Shown: piece by piece, positions 1-9,400 of the stretch
Layout: each line of letters opens with the position of its first letter
Numbering within the stretch: the first letter of the stretch is position 1
Source: Brenneria bubanii
GTDB lineage: Bacteria; Pseudomonadota; Gammaproteobacteria; Enterobacterales; Enterobacteriaceae
Direction of reading: 5' to 3'
DNA: 64,000 bases
NCBI RefSeq assembly: GCF_022378355.1
Contig: NZ_JAKMAJ010000003.1
Location: 248,001 to 312,000, forward strand
The notes under the pieces: model-generated
What the model saw: the letters and a program-made list of their open reading frames with translations, nothing else
Told to the model about the DNA's origin: nothing
The model's database searches: none
Made by a program: the position numbers and the translations under genes

Positions 1-41
1 GTTAGGGTCACGAAACGTGAACGAGTAATGAGGAAATGATA

Positions 42-392
42 ATGAATAAAGTATTAGTTATGATCGCGGGTGCGGCTTTGGGTCTGTCCTCTGTAGCCTT
101 TGCCGCTGAAACAGCGCCTGGCGCGCCGGCTCAAGCTACCGCTACGTCAACGAAATCCGCACCGGCTAAAGTCACCCACAAAAAGCATGTGAAGAAAGCC
201 AAAGCAGCCGAACAAAAAGCGCAGGCGACTAAAAAGCATGTGAAGAAAGTTAAACCGGCAGCGCAAAAAGCGCAGGCTGCCAAGAAGCATGTGAAGAAAG
301 CGCAACCTGCGGCTCAGAAGGCGCAAGCGGCTAAAAAAGCAGTGAAAAAATCGCATACTGCCAAGCCAGCGACCACGACGCCGGCCGCTTGA
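42..392 (+). CDS. asr: Acid shock protein Asr
   Basis: Small periplasmic basic protein of the Asr family, induced at low external pH in E. coli. The first ~21 residues form a signal peptide ending near VAFA, followed by an Ala/Thr/Pro segment and then Lys-rich repeats of the form K-K-H-V-K-K separated by AxxKAQ(A/T) blocks; the HVKK unit recurs three times and degenerates at the end. ATG at 42 is preferred over ATG at 36 because AGGA at 31-34 is seven bases upstream of it. The following genes (ydgU, ydgD) match the E. coli order, which supports the name. Mature Asr is thought to act as a proton sink or chaperone-like protein in the periplasm; that role is family knowledge. Confidence 0.9.
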   Translation: MNKVLVMIAGAALGLSSVAFAAETAPGAPAQATATSTKSAPAKVTHKKHVKKAKAAEQKAQATKKHVKKVKPAAQKAQAAKKHVKKAQPAAQKAQAAKKAVKKSHTAKPATTTPAA

Positions 393-493
393 TAAATCAT
401 CTGCGTCCTGTACGTAATGGCCGGGGCATCGCTTGACGTGATGAGCCTCTCGCCGCGACGACGGCCAGATAACCGCTTGAGGTAATACACAAA

Positions 494-540
494 CACCCGG
501 CTAATCGTAGCGGTATTACGGTCAGCCGCGTGTTTATTTC
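494..540 (+). terminator. Terminator-like hairpin after asr
   Basis: Imperfect inverted repeat with arms CACCCGGCT (494-502) and AGCCGCGTG (524-532), one mismatch, followed by TTTATTT. It sits between asr and ydgU and would end or attenuate asr transcripts. Confidence 0.5.
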
Positions 541-552
541 ATGGGATATCAG

Positions 553-636
553 ATGATGGCACACCGTTACTCATTTGAAATCACGTTATCACTGGTTCTT
601 ATCTGCGGAGTCATCACCCTGATCTTCTTTCTATAG
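553..636 (+). CDS. ydgU: Small membrane protein YdgU
   Basis: A 27-codon reading frame (two Met codons, at 553 and 556) encoding one hydrophobic helix with a short polar N-terminus containing R-Y-x-F-E, then about 18 apolar residues. E. coli has a 27-residue protein, YdgU, at exactly this place between asr and ydgD, with a similar R-Y-R-F-E-F start, so both position and pattern agree. Predicted single-pass inner-membrane protein of unknown function. The upstream Shine-Dalgarno is weak (GGGATATC). Confidence 0.7.
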   Translation: MMAHRYSFEITLSLVLICGVITLIFFL

Positions 637-770
637 TTCATTAGGTTAAGGCCTTTCCCTCGTAAAAAAACATCATCAGACCTGACCACCTACCCATAAA
701 ATGCATCTATAGTTATTTAACTTAATTTGTTTAATAAGACGCTGACTTTAAACGTAAGGCTTAATATTAC

Positions 771-1592
771 ATGCGCGTATCGGCCTGGTTGTTATGTTCG
801 TTATCTTTTATTGCCTCTTTTTGTTGGGCGGAAGACGCGGTTTCAGATGCCGCCAGACAGCAGCAGATTTTATTTTTTAATCATGACGATCGGGATCGCG
901 TGCCTGACGCAACCCAATGGCCTTGGCATGCAATTGGGCAGCTAGAGACCGCCAGCGGCAATCTGTGCACCGCAACCCTGATCTCGCCGCATCTGGCGCT
1001 CACCGCAGGTCATTGCGTACTGCTGCCGCCTACCGGCAAAGCGGATCGGCTTGTCGCATTGCGTTTTCTCGCCGCGGATAATGGCTGGCAATATGAAACA
1101 AAAGATATCGAAGCTCTGGTAAATCAGAAACTTGGACGAAAACTGGAAGCCGACGGCGATGGTTGGATCGTTCCTCCGGCGGCGGCTCCGTTAGATTATG
1201 CGTTAATTCGGTTAACACAGACGCCGCCGGGGATTGAACCACTTCCGCTATGGCGCGGCAGTCGTCGTGAATTGACGCAGTCATTGGCGCAACATGGGCG
1301 GCATGTCACTCAGGCCGGCTACCCCGAAGATCATCAGGATACGCTTTATCGTCATCAGGACTGCCTGATAACCGGCTGGATTCAGCAGGTGGTGCTATCG
1401 CATCGGTGCGATACGTTGCCTGGAGATAGCGGTTCGCCTTTAATATTACGCACCGAATCAGGATGGGCCATCGTCGGAATTCAAAGTTCCGCGCCTGCCG
1501 CCGACGATCGCGATATTGCCGATAATCGCGCCGTTTCCGTTATCGCGATTCGCAATATGCTGGTGAGAGCGGAGTTATCATTCGCGCCTTAG
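771..1592 (+). CDS. ydgD: Trypsin-like serine protease YdgD
   Basis: Secreted S1-family (chymotrypsin fold) serine endoprotease-like protein of 273 residues. A signal peptide of about 20 residues ends at C-W-A. The catalytic triad is visible: His81 in TAGHC, Asp142 in PLDYALIRL and Ser220 in GDSGSP, so the enzyme looks intact. It acts in the periplasm; its substrate is not known from sequence. It follows asr and ydgU as in E. coli, where this gene is ydgD. An AAGG sequence about ten bases upstream supports the ATG at 771. Confidence 0.88.
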   Translation: MRVSAWLLCSLSFIASFCWAEDAVSDAARQQQILFFNHDDRDRVPDATQWPWHAIGQLETASGNLCTATLISPHLALTAGHCVLLPPTGKADRLVALRFLAADNGWQYETKDIEALVNQKLGRKLEADGDGWIVPPAAAPLDYALIRLTQTPPGIEPLPLWRGSRRELTQSLAQHGRHVTQAGYPEDHQDTLYRHQDCLITGWIQQVVLSHRCDTLPGDSGSPLILRTESGWAIVGIQSSAPAADDRDIADNRAVSVIAIRNMLVRAELSFAP

Positions 1593-2016
1593 AGTTAACA
1601 AATGGAGCTATATTTTACAATTGAACAAATTTACCGCTAATGCACAATTTAAGACAAACCATTCGGCCGAATAGGACCATAATTTATGCATTATTAAGGC
1701 GGTACCTAATAGCATTCTACGATTTTAACAAAAAAACAATTCCCACTAACATGCAACTCATTAATGCATAAAGATTTTTATAAGTAACAAATATTAAAAT
1801 AGATAATTACGGACGATAAAATTATTAAGGTAACTTTATTTTCATTGCCGTCAGGCAGAATTCTTTTTATTTATTTCTTTGAATATATCCATATTCACTA
1901 TGGTCTTGGTTACTCCTGTAATAAACTACCCTATCATTATCCATACATGTTATTGTGTAAGGATAGCTTTAATATAATTTTACAATAGCTATTGTTACAT
2001 AACAGGAGGAGCCAGC
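1593..2016. other. AT-rich intergenic region
   Basis: No convincing gene in these 424 bases. A short TGCC-GTCA-GGCA hairpin near 1846 followed by a T-rich run could be a weak terminator for ydgD. The right part holds the presumed promoter of the EAL-domain gene, whose Shine-Dalgarno AGGAGGAG lies at about 2004-2011. I see no repeat, tRNA or operator here. Confidence 0.5.
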
Positions 2017-3795
2017 ATGTTAAGACATTTAAGCCATGATGAAAAAAAACGCATGCAGACTCTGGATATATTACAAGATCTTGACACATCTCAAGACGAT
2101 ATACTTAATAAGCTTACCGCTCTGGCTTGCCAGGTATTGAAAATGCCAACGTCATTGGTGACATTGAGCGGCTCACATAAACAGCACATTAAGGCGAAAA
2201 CCAATTTCGCCTTGAACGAAATGGAAAAATTAGGCTCGTTCGACCAGTTCGCGGCGCAGACCGGCTGTTTTCTTATCTGTCAGGATGCGATGAAAGACGA
2301 TCGCTTTAGAAACAGCCCTTATGTATCCGGCGCGCCCTATATTCGCTTTTATGCCGGCATCCCCCTTTTTACTGAAGAAGGCTATGCTATTGGCACATTG
2401 TGCGTCATTGATTACGTTCCGCGCACCTTCAGCATGTTCCAACTGCACACGCTTAAGAATTTAGCCAACATTGCGATGTCATTGATTAATTACCGTAACG
2501 CCATCGGACTGGTTGATGCGGTGACGATGCTGCCCAATCGTCAGCAACTAATCGAAGATATTAATCATATGACGGATATCCATGAAAACTATATGCTTTT
2601 CCTTATTGAATGCATTGACATTTCGTACGCTTACCAAATGAGCCGCGCGCTCGGTATGCCGACGGTGGAAGGCATGTTAAAAGATATTGGCATGTTTTTG
2701 CGCAAGTCTTTTGATTTCAGCGAAGATGTTTATTGTGCGGCATTAGGCCGTTACGCCATGCTGATCAAAGCAGATAGAAAAGAACAATTTCTGGCTAAAC
2801 TCGACGAGTGTGCCGAACGTATTCAGGAAAGTATTATCAGCCATATTCCGTTAAAGCTGGAGTTATTTGTCGGCTATACGGAATTCAGAATCCCGGTAAG
2901 CGATCCGCAGTTGATCCTCCGTGAATCGATGAGCGCACTGTATGACGCCATCAAAAAAAATACTCGCCAGTGCGCTTACCATGAAGACAGCGATAAGGCA
3001 CAGCAACTGGCTTTTACCCTGCTCAACGAGCTGTCGGATGTATTACAGCACGACAAACCCGGGTTATACCTGGTTTATCAGCCGAAACTGAATATTCGTA
3101 CCCGCAAGATTATTGGCGCCGAGGCCCTTCTACGCTGGCACCATCCCGAATTAGGCAATATTTTTCCTGACAGGTTCATCCCTTTGGCGGAAGGCACCAC
3201 CTTGATGCGTCCATTGACAGAATGGGTTATCAAACAAGCAGCAAAGCAGGTGAAGGCATGGCGACAGGCCGGAATACAATTCCCCGTATCCATTAACATC
3301 GCCGCGAGTAATTTCGCTGAAGAAAACTTCACTTTACGATTAATTAACAATCTTGCCGCACAAGATTTAACCCCTTCCGATATAGAACTTGAATGTGTCG
3401 AAACTCAAAAAATAGTGGAAAGCTCAGAGACATTGGCCGCTATACTGGAACTTAAACAGCATGGGTTTACCATTTCGCTGGATGACTTTGGCGCAGGTTA
3501 CAGTAATTTAAACTATCTGAAAAATATTCCGGCCTCCATAATCAAGCTGGATAAATCGTTGATTCAGGATATTAAAAATGACCTGGCCAGTCGCACAGTC
3601 GTTGAATCCATCATCAGTATGCTGCACAAACTGAATTATGAGGTCCTCGCCGAAGGCGTCGAGGATAAAGAGACGCTGGAGTACCTCGACCTCTTTGGTT
3701 GCGATGAGGTTCAGGGTTACTATTTCTCCCGACCACTTCCTCCTGAGGATTTCGTTGTGTGGCTTAATAAGCATGAATCCCGAATAACGGTATAA
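2017..3795 (+). CDS. GAF-GGDEF-EAL cyclic-di-GMP phosphodiesterase
   Basis: Cytoplasmic sensor enzyme of 592 residues with no membrane segment. Residues ~10-160 form a GAF domain (F-Y-A-G-I-P and G-T-L-C-V-I-D motifs). Residues ~165-320 form a degenerate GGDEF domain: it starts with V-T-M-L-P-N-R but has no G-G-D-E-F signature (L-G-R-Y near residue 243), so it should not make c-di-GMP. Residues ~335-590 form an EAL domain with EALLRW near 369, DDFGAGYS near 488, IKLDKS and AEGVE near 545, so the metal and catalytic residues look complete. Predicted to hydrolyse c-di-GMP, controlled by an unknown GAF ligand. A strong Shine-Dalgarno sets the start. An EcsC-family gene follows after 17 bases and is probably co-transcribed. 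Confidence 0.85.
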   Translation: MLRHLSHDEKKRMQTLDILQDLDTSQDDILNKLTALACQVLKMPTSLVTLSGSHKQHIKAKTNFALNEMEKLGSFDQFAAQTGCFLICQDAMKDDRFRNSPYVSGAPYIRFYAGIPLFTEEGYAIGTLCVIDYVPRTFSMFQLHTLKNLANIAMSLINYRNAIGLVDAVTMLPNRQQLIEDINHMTDIHENYMLFLIECIDISYAYQMSRALGMPTVEGMLKDIGMFLRKSFDFSEDVYCAALGRYAMLIKADRKEQFLAKLDECAERIQESIISHIPLKLELFVGYTEFRIPVSDPQLILRESMSALYDAIKKNTRQCAYHEDSDKAQQLAFTLLNELSDVLQHDKPGLYLVYQPKLNIRTRKIIGAEALLRWHHPELGNIFPDRFIPLAEGTTLMRPLTEWVIKQAAKQVKAWRQAGIQFPVSINIAASNFAEENFTLRLINNLAAQDLTPSDIELECVETQKIVESSETLAAILELKQHGFTISLDDFGAGYSNLNYLKNIPASIIKLDKSLIQDIKNDLASRTVVESIISMLHKLNYEVLAEGVEDKETLEYLDLFGCDEVQGYYFSRPLPPEDFVVWLNKHESRITV

Positions 3796-3812
3796 AGCCA
3801 AGAGTATTTTCC

Positions 3813-4661
3813 ATGCCCATTTTAAACGATCAACAAGATATCAGTGACCTGAAACAAGCCATTACTCTGCTCGAAGCGCCTTCAATCACGATACAACTGG
3901 CGAATCTGGTTGGCGGACCGATTGAATGGAGTATGTCCAAACTGCCGAATCTGGTAAAGAACAAGGTACAGGGCGTTGTACACAGCGCGTTGAATAAATC
4001 CGTCGATGCCGCGCTTTATACCATGGATGACGATCCGAAAAGAGTTTCCTCCCCCAAAACACACAAGCTGGCAGCCGCCGCGTCTGGCGCAGTGAGCGGT
4101 TTTTTTGGCGCCGCGGGATTACTGGTCGAACTTCCCGTCAGCACCACCATTATAATGCGCTCCGTCGCCGATATTGCCCGCAGTGAGGGGTTTTCGCTGG
4201 CGGATTTCGCCGTTAAAGCCGCCTGTATCGAAGTGTTCGCCCTCGGCGGCCGCAGTAAAAACGATGATGCCGCCGAGTCCGCCTATTACACTTCGCGCGC
4301 CATGTTGGCCGATATTACCAAACACGCCACCCGTGAATTGGTCGATATCGCCAGTAAGAAAGGCGCGGAAAAAGCCTCTGCGCGAATCACGTCGTCTCAG
4401 GCCGGCAGAACGCTGGCAAAACTGATCGACGTCGTTGCCGCGCGATTGGGGATTACCATCACTGAAAAAATGGCGGCTCAAATCGTCCCGATGATCGGCG
4501 CCGCCAGCGGAGCGGCCATTAATACCTTGTTTATCAGCCATTATCAAAACATGGCGAAAGGTCACTTTATTATCAAACGTCTGGAACAGAAATACGGCGA
4601 GGATGAAATTAAATCGGCCTATGTTCAATTGAAAAACCAGCTTCCCGCCAGCAAGACCTGA
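3813..4661 (+). CDS. EcsC family protein
   Basis: 282-residue protein matching the EcsC family (named after Bacillus EcsC, function unclear). Visible features are an N-terminal helical part, an Ala/Gly-rich hydrophobic region around residues 85-120 (A-A-A-S-G-A-V-S-G-F-F-G-A-A-G, then L-P-V-S-T-T-I-I-M-R) typical of the family, and a second small-residue apolar stretch near residue 230. It probably associates with the inner membrane. It begins 17 bases after the EAL-domain gene on the same strand, which suggests one transcript and a shared process. Confidence 0.8.
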   Translation: MPILNDQQDISDLKQAITLLEAPSITIQLANLVGGPIEWSMSKLPNLVKNKVQGVVHSALNKSVDAALYTMDDDPKRVSSPKTHKLAAAASGAVSGFFGAAGLLVELPVSTTIIMRSVADIARSEGFSLADFAVKAACIEVFALGGRSKNDDAAESAYYTSRAMLADITKHATRELVDIASKKGAEKASARITSSQAGRTLAKLIDVVAARLGITITEKMAAQIVPMIGAASGAAINTLFISHYQNMAKGHFIIKRLEQKYGEDEIKSAYVQLKNQLPASKT

Positions 4662-4685
4662 ATTAGATAAACATTAGCGACTTGG

Positions 4686-5582
4686 CTACCAGTGATCAGA
4701 GGCGCCGCCGCCGCCGCTGGAACCCCCATCGCCGCTATAACTGTCGCCCCCGCCATCGCTGCTGCTGCCCTCGCCGCTTTCGCCGCCTTTTAGCAGGAGC
4801 AGTATCGGCAGTCCAATCAATTGCAGAATGAATGAAGCAATCAGCACCATGACAAAGCTGAGGACATCGTAAAAATTATGGATACCGCCGCCGAAAATCA
4901 GGCTGGACAGGACGCAGATAACGGTGACGATAATAGCTGACGTCTGAGCGGCTGAAAAATGACCTCTGCGTTGGAAAAGTATCGCCGGAAAAATCATCAT
5001 GCTGACAAACCATATATTTAACATATTGTCGCTCAACGGCGAAAGAACGCCGCTCGTCAGCGGCTCGACCGTCGCCGACCGCGATTTAACCGGTGGCGGT
5101 AGCTGCTTACCCTGAATCGTCTCCCCCAAAGACTCAACGCCTTGCATGATCCCGCCATAGTAATCACGCTGGCGAAATAGCGGCGTAATACTGTTGCGAA
5201 TAATGCGTCCGGCCTGTACATCGGTGACTCTGTCTTCCAATCCATAACCGACTTCAATACGAACGCTTCGATCCCGAAGCGCGACCAGCAGCAAGGCGCC
5301 GTCGTCGCGTGCTTTATGCCCGAGTTTCCACTGTTCAAACACCCGAACGGCAAACTGCTCGATAGAGTCATCGCCAGTGGTGGGCAATATCAACACCGCT
5401 AGCTGAGCGCGGGTCTTTTGTTGTATTAGCAACAGTCGATTTTCAATCTGCTGTTGCTGACTTTCACTCAGCGTCTGCGTCAAATCCGTCACGCGCTGAT
5501 GCAGCGCCGGCACCGGCACGCTCTCCGCCCTGGCGACGCACAGCGTCAGGCAACATAGCAACAGCGCCCCCATCCATTTCAT
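4686..5582 (-). CDS. TPM-domain (YgcG-type) membrane protein
   Basis: 298-residue exported protein. The signal peptide ends around A-R-A (residue 19). Residues ~28-150 form a TPM domain (L-L-V-A-L-R-D-R-S-V-R-I-E-V-G-Y-G-L-E core), facing the periplasm. Two or three hydrophobic segments lie between about 185 and 265, then a Gly/Ser/Asp-rich tail ending S-D-H-W. Proteins of this kind often pair with LemA; here lemA is the divergent neighbour, with the 176-base gap holding both promoters. Function unknown; TPM-domain proteins have been linked to photosystem II repair or phosphatase activity in plants, which should not be transferred here. Confidence 0.85.
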   Translation of the reverse strand: MKWMGALLLCCLTLCVARAESVPVPALHQRVTDLTQTLSESQQQQIENRLLLIQQKTRAQLAVLILPTTGDDSIEQFAVRVFEQWKLGHKARDDGALLLVALRDRSVRIEVGYGLEDRVTDVQAGRIIRNSITPLFRQRDYYGGIMQGVESLGETIQGKQLPPPVKSRSATVEPLTSGVLSPLSDNMLNIWFVSMMIFPAILFQRRGHFSAAQTSAIIVTVICVLSSLIFGGGIHNFYDVLSFVMVLIASFILQLIGLPILLLLKGGESGEGSSSDGGGDSYSGDGGSSGGGGASDHW

Positions 5583-5758
5583 TTATACTCTCCCGAACTG
5601 ATATCTGTGCCTTGTACGGCTCTCAATATTTCCGCCTCTGGCGTCAGAGGCTAAATAAAGCGGCATTAGCCCTTGCCCGGTTATTTGAATCTTTTCCGCC
5701 GGATAAGATAAACTTAGCCGCGGATTCTATTGTTAATTTTGTTATCAAGGATATTGAT

Positions 5759-6367
5759 ATGCGTCGTATTTTTTTGCTTGTCCTCAGCGCTTTCCTGCTC
5801 TCGGGCTGCGGCTACAACGACATACAAAGCAGTGATGAAAAAGTGACCGCCGCCTGGGCGGAAGTGCTCAATCAGTATCAGCGGCGTGCCGACCTGGTGC
5901 CGAATCTGGTCGCAACGATAAAAGGTTATACCAATCATGAGGCTGAGGTCCTGATCCAGGTCAGCGAGGCGCGCAGTAAGGTCATCGGCGCCACCCAGCA
6001 AATCAATCGGGAACCGAGCGATCCTGCCGCGCTGCAACAGTGGCAACAGGCGCAGACCCAACTGGGCGGCGCGCTCTCTCGTCTGTTGGTTGTCAGCGAA
6101 CGCTATCCCGAACTGAAGGCAAACGGCCTGTATCAAGATCTGATGGTGCAGTTGGAAGGAACGGAAAACCGCATTGCGGTCGCGCGCGGTCGCTACGTCG
6201 AAGCGGTGCAGCATTACAATGTCCAGATTCGTCAGTTTCCTGGCGTGCTGATTGCCAAAATAATGGGCTACAGTCCCAAACCGAGCTTTCAGCCAGTGAA
6301 TGAAGCCGCCATCAAACAGGCGCCCGTCGTTAATTTTGACAGCGGCGCCGCAGCACAACGTCCCTGA
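5759..6367 (+). CDS. lemA: LemA family lipoprotein
   Basis: 202-residue LemA-family protein. An upstream extension of the frame to 5612 is open, but ATG at 5759 is the better start: it has AAGGA at 5747-5751 and gives a clean lipoprotein signal peptide with lipobox L-L-S-G-C (Cys17). After it comes the LemA helical domain with V-x-x-A-W-A-x-V-x-x-Q-Y-Q-R-R-x-D-L-V-P-N-L-V, the family hallmark. Most LemA proteins are anchored by an N-terminal helix; a lipid anchor is seen in a subset. Divergent from the TPM-domain gene, with which LemA is often paired. Confidence 0.85.
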   Translation: MRRIFLLVLSAFLLSGCGYNDIQSSDEKVTAAWAEVLNQYQRRADLVPNLVATIKGYTNHEAEVLIQVSEARSKVIGATQQINREPSDPAALQQWQQAQTQLGGALSRLLVVSERYPELKANGLYQDLMVQLEGTENRIAVARGRYVEAVQHYNVQIRQFPGVLIAKIMGYSPKPSFQPVNEAAIKQAPVVNFDSGAAAQRP

Positions 6368-6370
6368 AAA

Positions 6371-6403
6371 AACCGCTATTGCCCGTCATCGTGACGGGCA
6401 ATA
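6371..6403 (-). terminator. Terminator of hrpA
   Basis: Perfect 12-bp stem TATTGCCCGTCA (6377-6388) / TGACGGGCAATA (6392-6403) with a 3-base loop. Read on the minus strand it is followed by GCGGTTTTTTC, so it is a textbook intrinsic terminator for hrpA; on the plus strand there is no T-run, so lemA is served less well. Confidence 0.85.
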
Positions 6404-6410
6404 CGCGCGG

Positions 6411-9400
6411 TTATGCGTCTATCTGCTCCATCGCCTGCAACACGCGTTTATCTGATACCGGGAACGGCGTTCCCAGCTGTTGAGCGAAGTAACTCACCCG
6501 CAGCTCTTCAATCATCCAGCGAACCGCTTTTACCTCATCGTCCTCACGACGTTCGAGCGGTAATTTATTCCACCATTGCTGCCAGGCCTGTTGCACCCGC
6601 TCGATCTTTAGCATTTGCGCCCTATCGCGGTGTACATCGATCGCCAGTTTTTCCAACCGGCGATCGATAGCCTGTAAGTAACGCAGCACATCAGGCAACC
6701 GCCGCCAACCGTTGGCGGTGACGAAACCACGGAATACCAGACCGCCCAACTGACTTTTTACATCGCTCAACGCCAGCGCCATCGCCATATCAACCCGGCC
6801 TTTCAACCGTTTATTGATCGCGAATACCGCCGTCAGGATTTGCTCGACCTGTTGGGCGATATCGACCACCGCGTCATTGAGCTCGGCGCGGACTTTTTCA
6901 TGCAGACGCTGGAAATCCGCTTCCTGCCAGACCGGCCCGCCAAAATCGTCAATCAGTTTATCGACCGCGCAGGCGATGCAATCATCAATCAGATCGAGCA
7001 CTTTGCCATAAGGATTGAAATACAGCCCCAGTTTCGCTTTGTTCGGTAATTTTTCATGCAGATATTTAATCGGCGAGGGTATATTCAGCAGCAGCAAACG
7101 GCGCAACCCCTGGCGCATAACCTGCTGTTGCTGATGCGGCGTGTCAAATAAGCGGATCGCCACGCTGTCCTTTTCATCCACCAGCGCCGGATACGCCTTC
7201 ACGGAATAGCCGCCGCGTTTCTGTTCGAAACAATCCGGCAGCGAACCAAAGCTCCAGACATGCAAATCACGCTGTTCCAGTCCGACGTCAACCACCTCGG
7301 ACAACGTCTGCTGAACTTTATCTTTGAGCTGTTCCTTCAGTTCACTGATATCCTTGCCTTCGCGCAGGGTGCGATTTTTATCGTCCAGCACGCGGAATGT
7401 CATTTTCAGATGATCGGGCACCTGTTCCCAATGCCACTCTTCGCGCGCTACGCTCACGCCGGTCATCAGACGAAGCTCGCGTTCCAGCGAATCCAGCAAT
7501 CCTTTTTGCAATGGCGTGGTTCGCGCCAGAAATGCGTCGGCATAGTTCGGCGCCGGCACGAAATTACGCCGTATCGGCTTCGGCAAGGATTTGATTAAGG
7601 CGATGACCAGTTCGTGCCGCACGCCGGGAATCTGCCATTCAAATCCCTCATCCCGCACCTGATTCAGTATTGGCAGCGGAATATGCACGGTTACGCCGTC
7701 GGCGTCGGTTCCCGGCTCAAACTGGTAGGAAAGCCTCAGTTTCAGGCTATCCTGATGCCAGAAGTTCGGATAATCGAGCGCGCTGACGTTATCCGCCCCG
7801 TCTTTGATCAGCATACTTTTTTCAAAGTTCAGCAGATCGGCATCCTCATGGCTGGCGGTTTTCCACCATTTATCAAAATGGCGCGCTGAAATAATATCGT
7901 GCGGCAAACGCCGATCGTAAAACGCGAACAGCGTTTCATCGTCCACCAGGATGTCGCGGCGACGGGATTTATTTTCCAGCTCTTCCACTTCCGCCAGCAG
8001 TTTCAGATTGGCGCGGAAAAACGCATGACGGGTTTGCCAGTCTCCTTCGACCAACGCGTGGCGAATAAACAGCTCACGCGCCAATACCGGGTCGATCTGG
8101 CTGTAGTTCACCTTGCGCGCCGCCACAATAGGCAAGCCGAACAATGTGACTTTCTCCTGCGCCATCACCACGCCCTGGGCTTTTTCCCAATGCGGATCGC
8201 TGTAGCTGTGTTTGATGAGGTGCTGCGCCAGCGGTTCGATCCATTCCGGATCGATTCGCGCCGCAATGCGTCCCCATAACCGACTGGTTTCCACCAGTTC
8301 GGCGACCATCGTCCATTTAGGCGGTTTTTTAAATAACCCGGAGCCGGGGAAGATAGCGAAACGCGCGTTGCGGGCGCCGCTGAACTCCTGTTTATCGATG
8401 TCTTTCTGGCCGACGTGCGAGAGCAAGCCGGTCAGCAACGCGCAATGAATGCTGCGATAGTCGGCAGGTTCGCTGTTGATCGGCAGACCTAATTCTTTAA
8501 CCACCTGACGCAGTTGGGTATAAATATCCTGCCATTCTCGCACGCGCAGATAGTTCAGATAATCGCTACGGCACAGGCGGCGAAACTGGCTGGAGGATAA
8601 GGCTTTTTGCTGCTCGCGCAGATAGTCCCACAGGTTGACGAACGTCATGAAGTCGGATTCTTTATCGGCGAAACGTCGGTGTTTTTCATCCGACGCCTGT
8701 TTTTTATCCAACGGACGCTCGCGCGGATCCTGAATCGATAGCGCCGCCGTAATCACCATCACTTCACGCACGCAACTGGTGCGGCGCGCCTCCAGCACCA
8801 TGCGCGCCAGCCGCGGATCGATAGGCAGTTGGGACAGTTGCCGCCCCAAGGGCGTCAAACGATAGTGGCCATTATCGTCCAGCGTAATCGCGCTCAGCTC
8901 CTCCAGCAGTCGTACGCCATCCTGTATGTTGCGTTTATCCGGCGCTTCAACAAAAGGGAACGCGGCGATATCGCCCAACCCCAGCGACGTCATTTGCAAA
9001 ATGACGGACGCCAGATTGGTGCGTAGAATTTCAGGGTCGGTAAACTCCGGGCGCGACAGAAAATCCTGTTCGGAATAGAGCCGGATGCAGACCCCGGCGG
9101 CGACGCGTCCGCAGCGCCCTTTACGCTGATTGGCCGACGCCTGGGAAACGGGCTCTATCGGCAGGCGCTGTACCTTGGTGCGGAAGCTGTAGCGGCTGAT
9201 GCGCGCCGTTCCGGGATCGATAACATAGCGGATACCCGGCACCGTCAGCGAGGTTTCGGCGACGTTCGTCGCCAGCACGATACGGCGGCCGTGGTGCGAC
9301 TGGAATACCCGGTTCTGTTCCTGGTTGGATAATCGGGCATAGAGCGGCAGGATCTCGGTATGCGGCAGGTCCAGCTTGATCAAGGCATCGGCCGTATCGC

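Noticed and set aside
147-356. Minus-strand frame opposite asr
   Set aside because: It mirrors the Lys-rich repeats of asr and has a biased, repeat-driven composition.
5612-5758. Upstream extension of lemA
   Set aside because: The extension has no family similarity and would bury the lipoprotein signal; ATG 5759 has a good ribosome-binding site.
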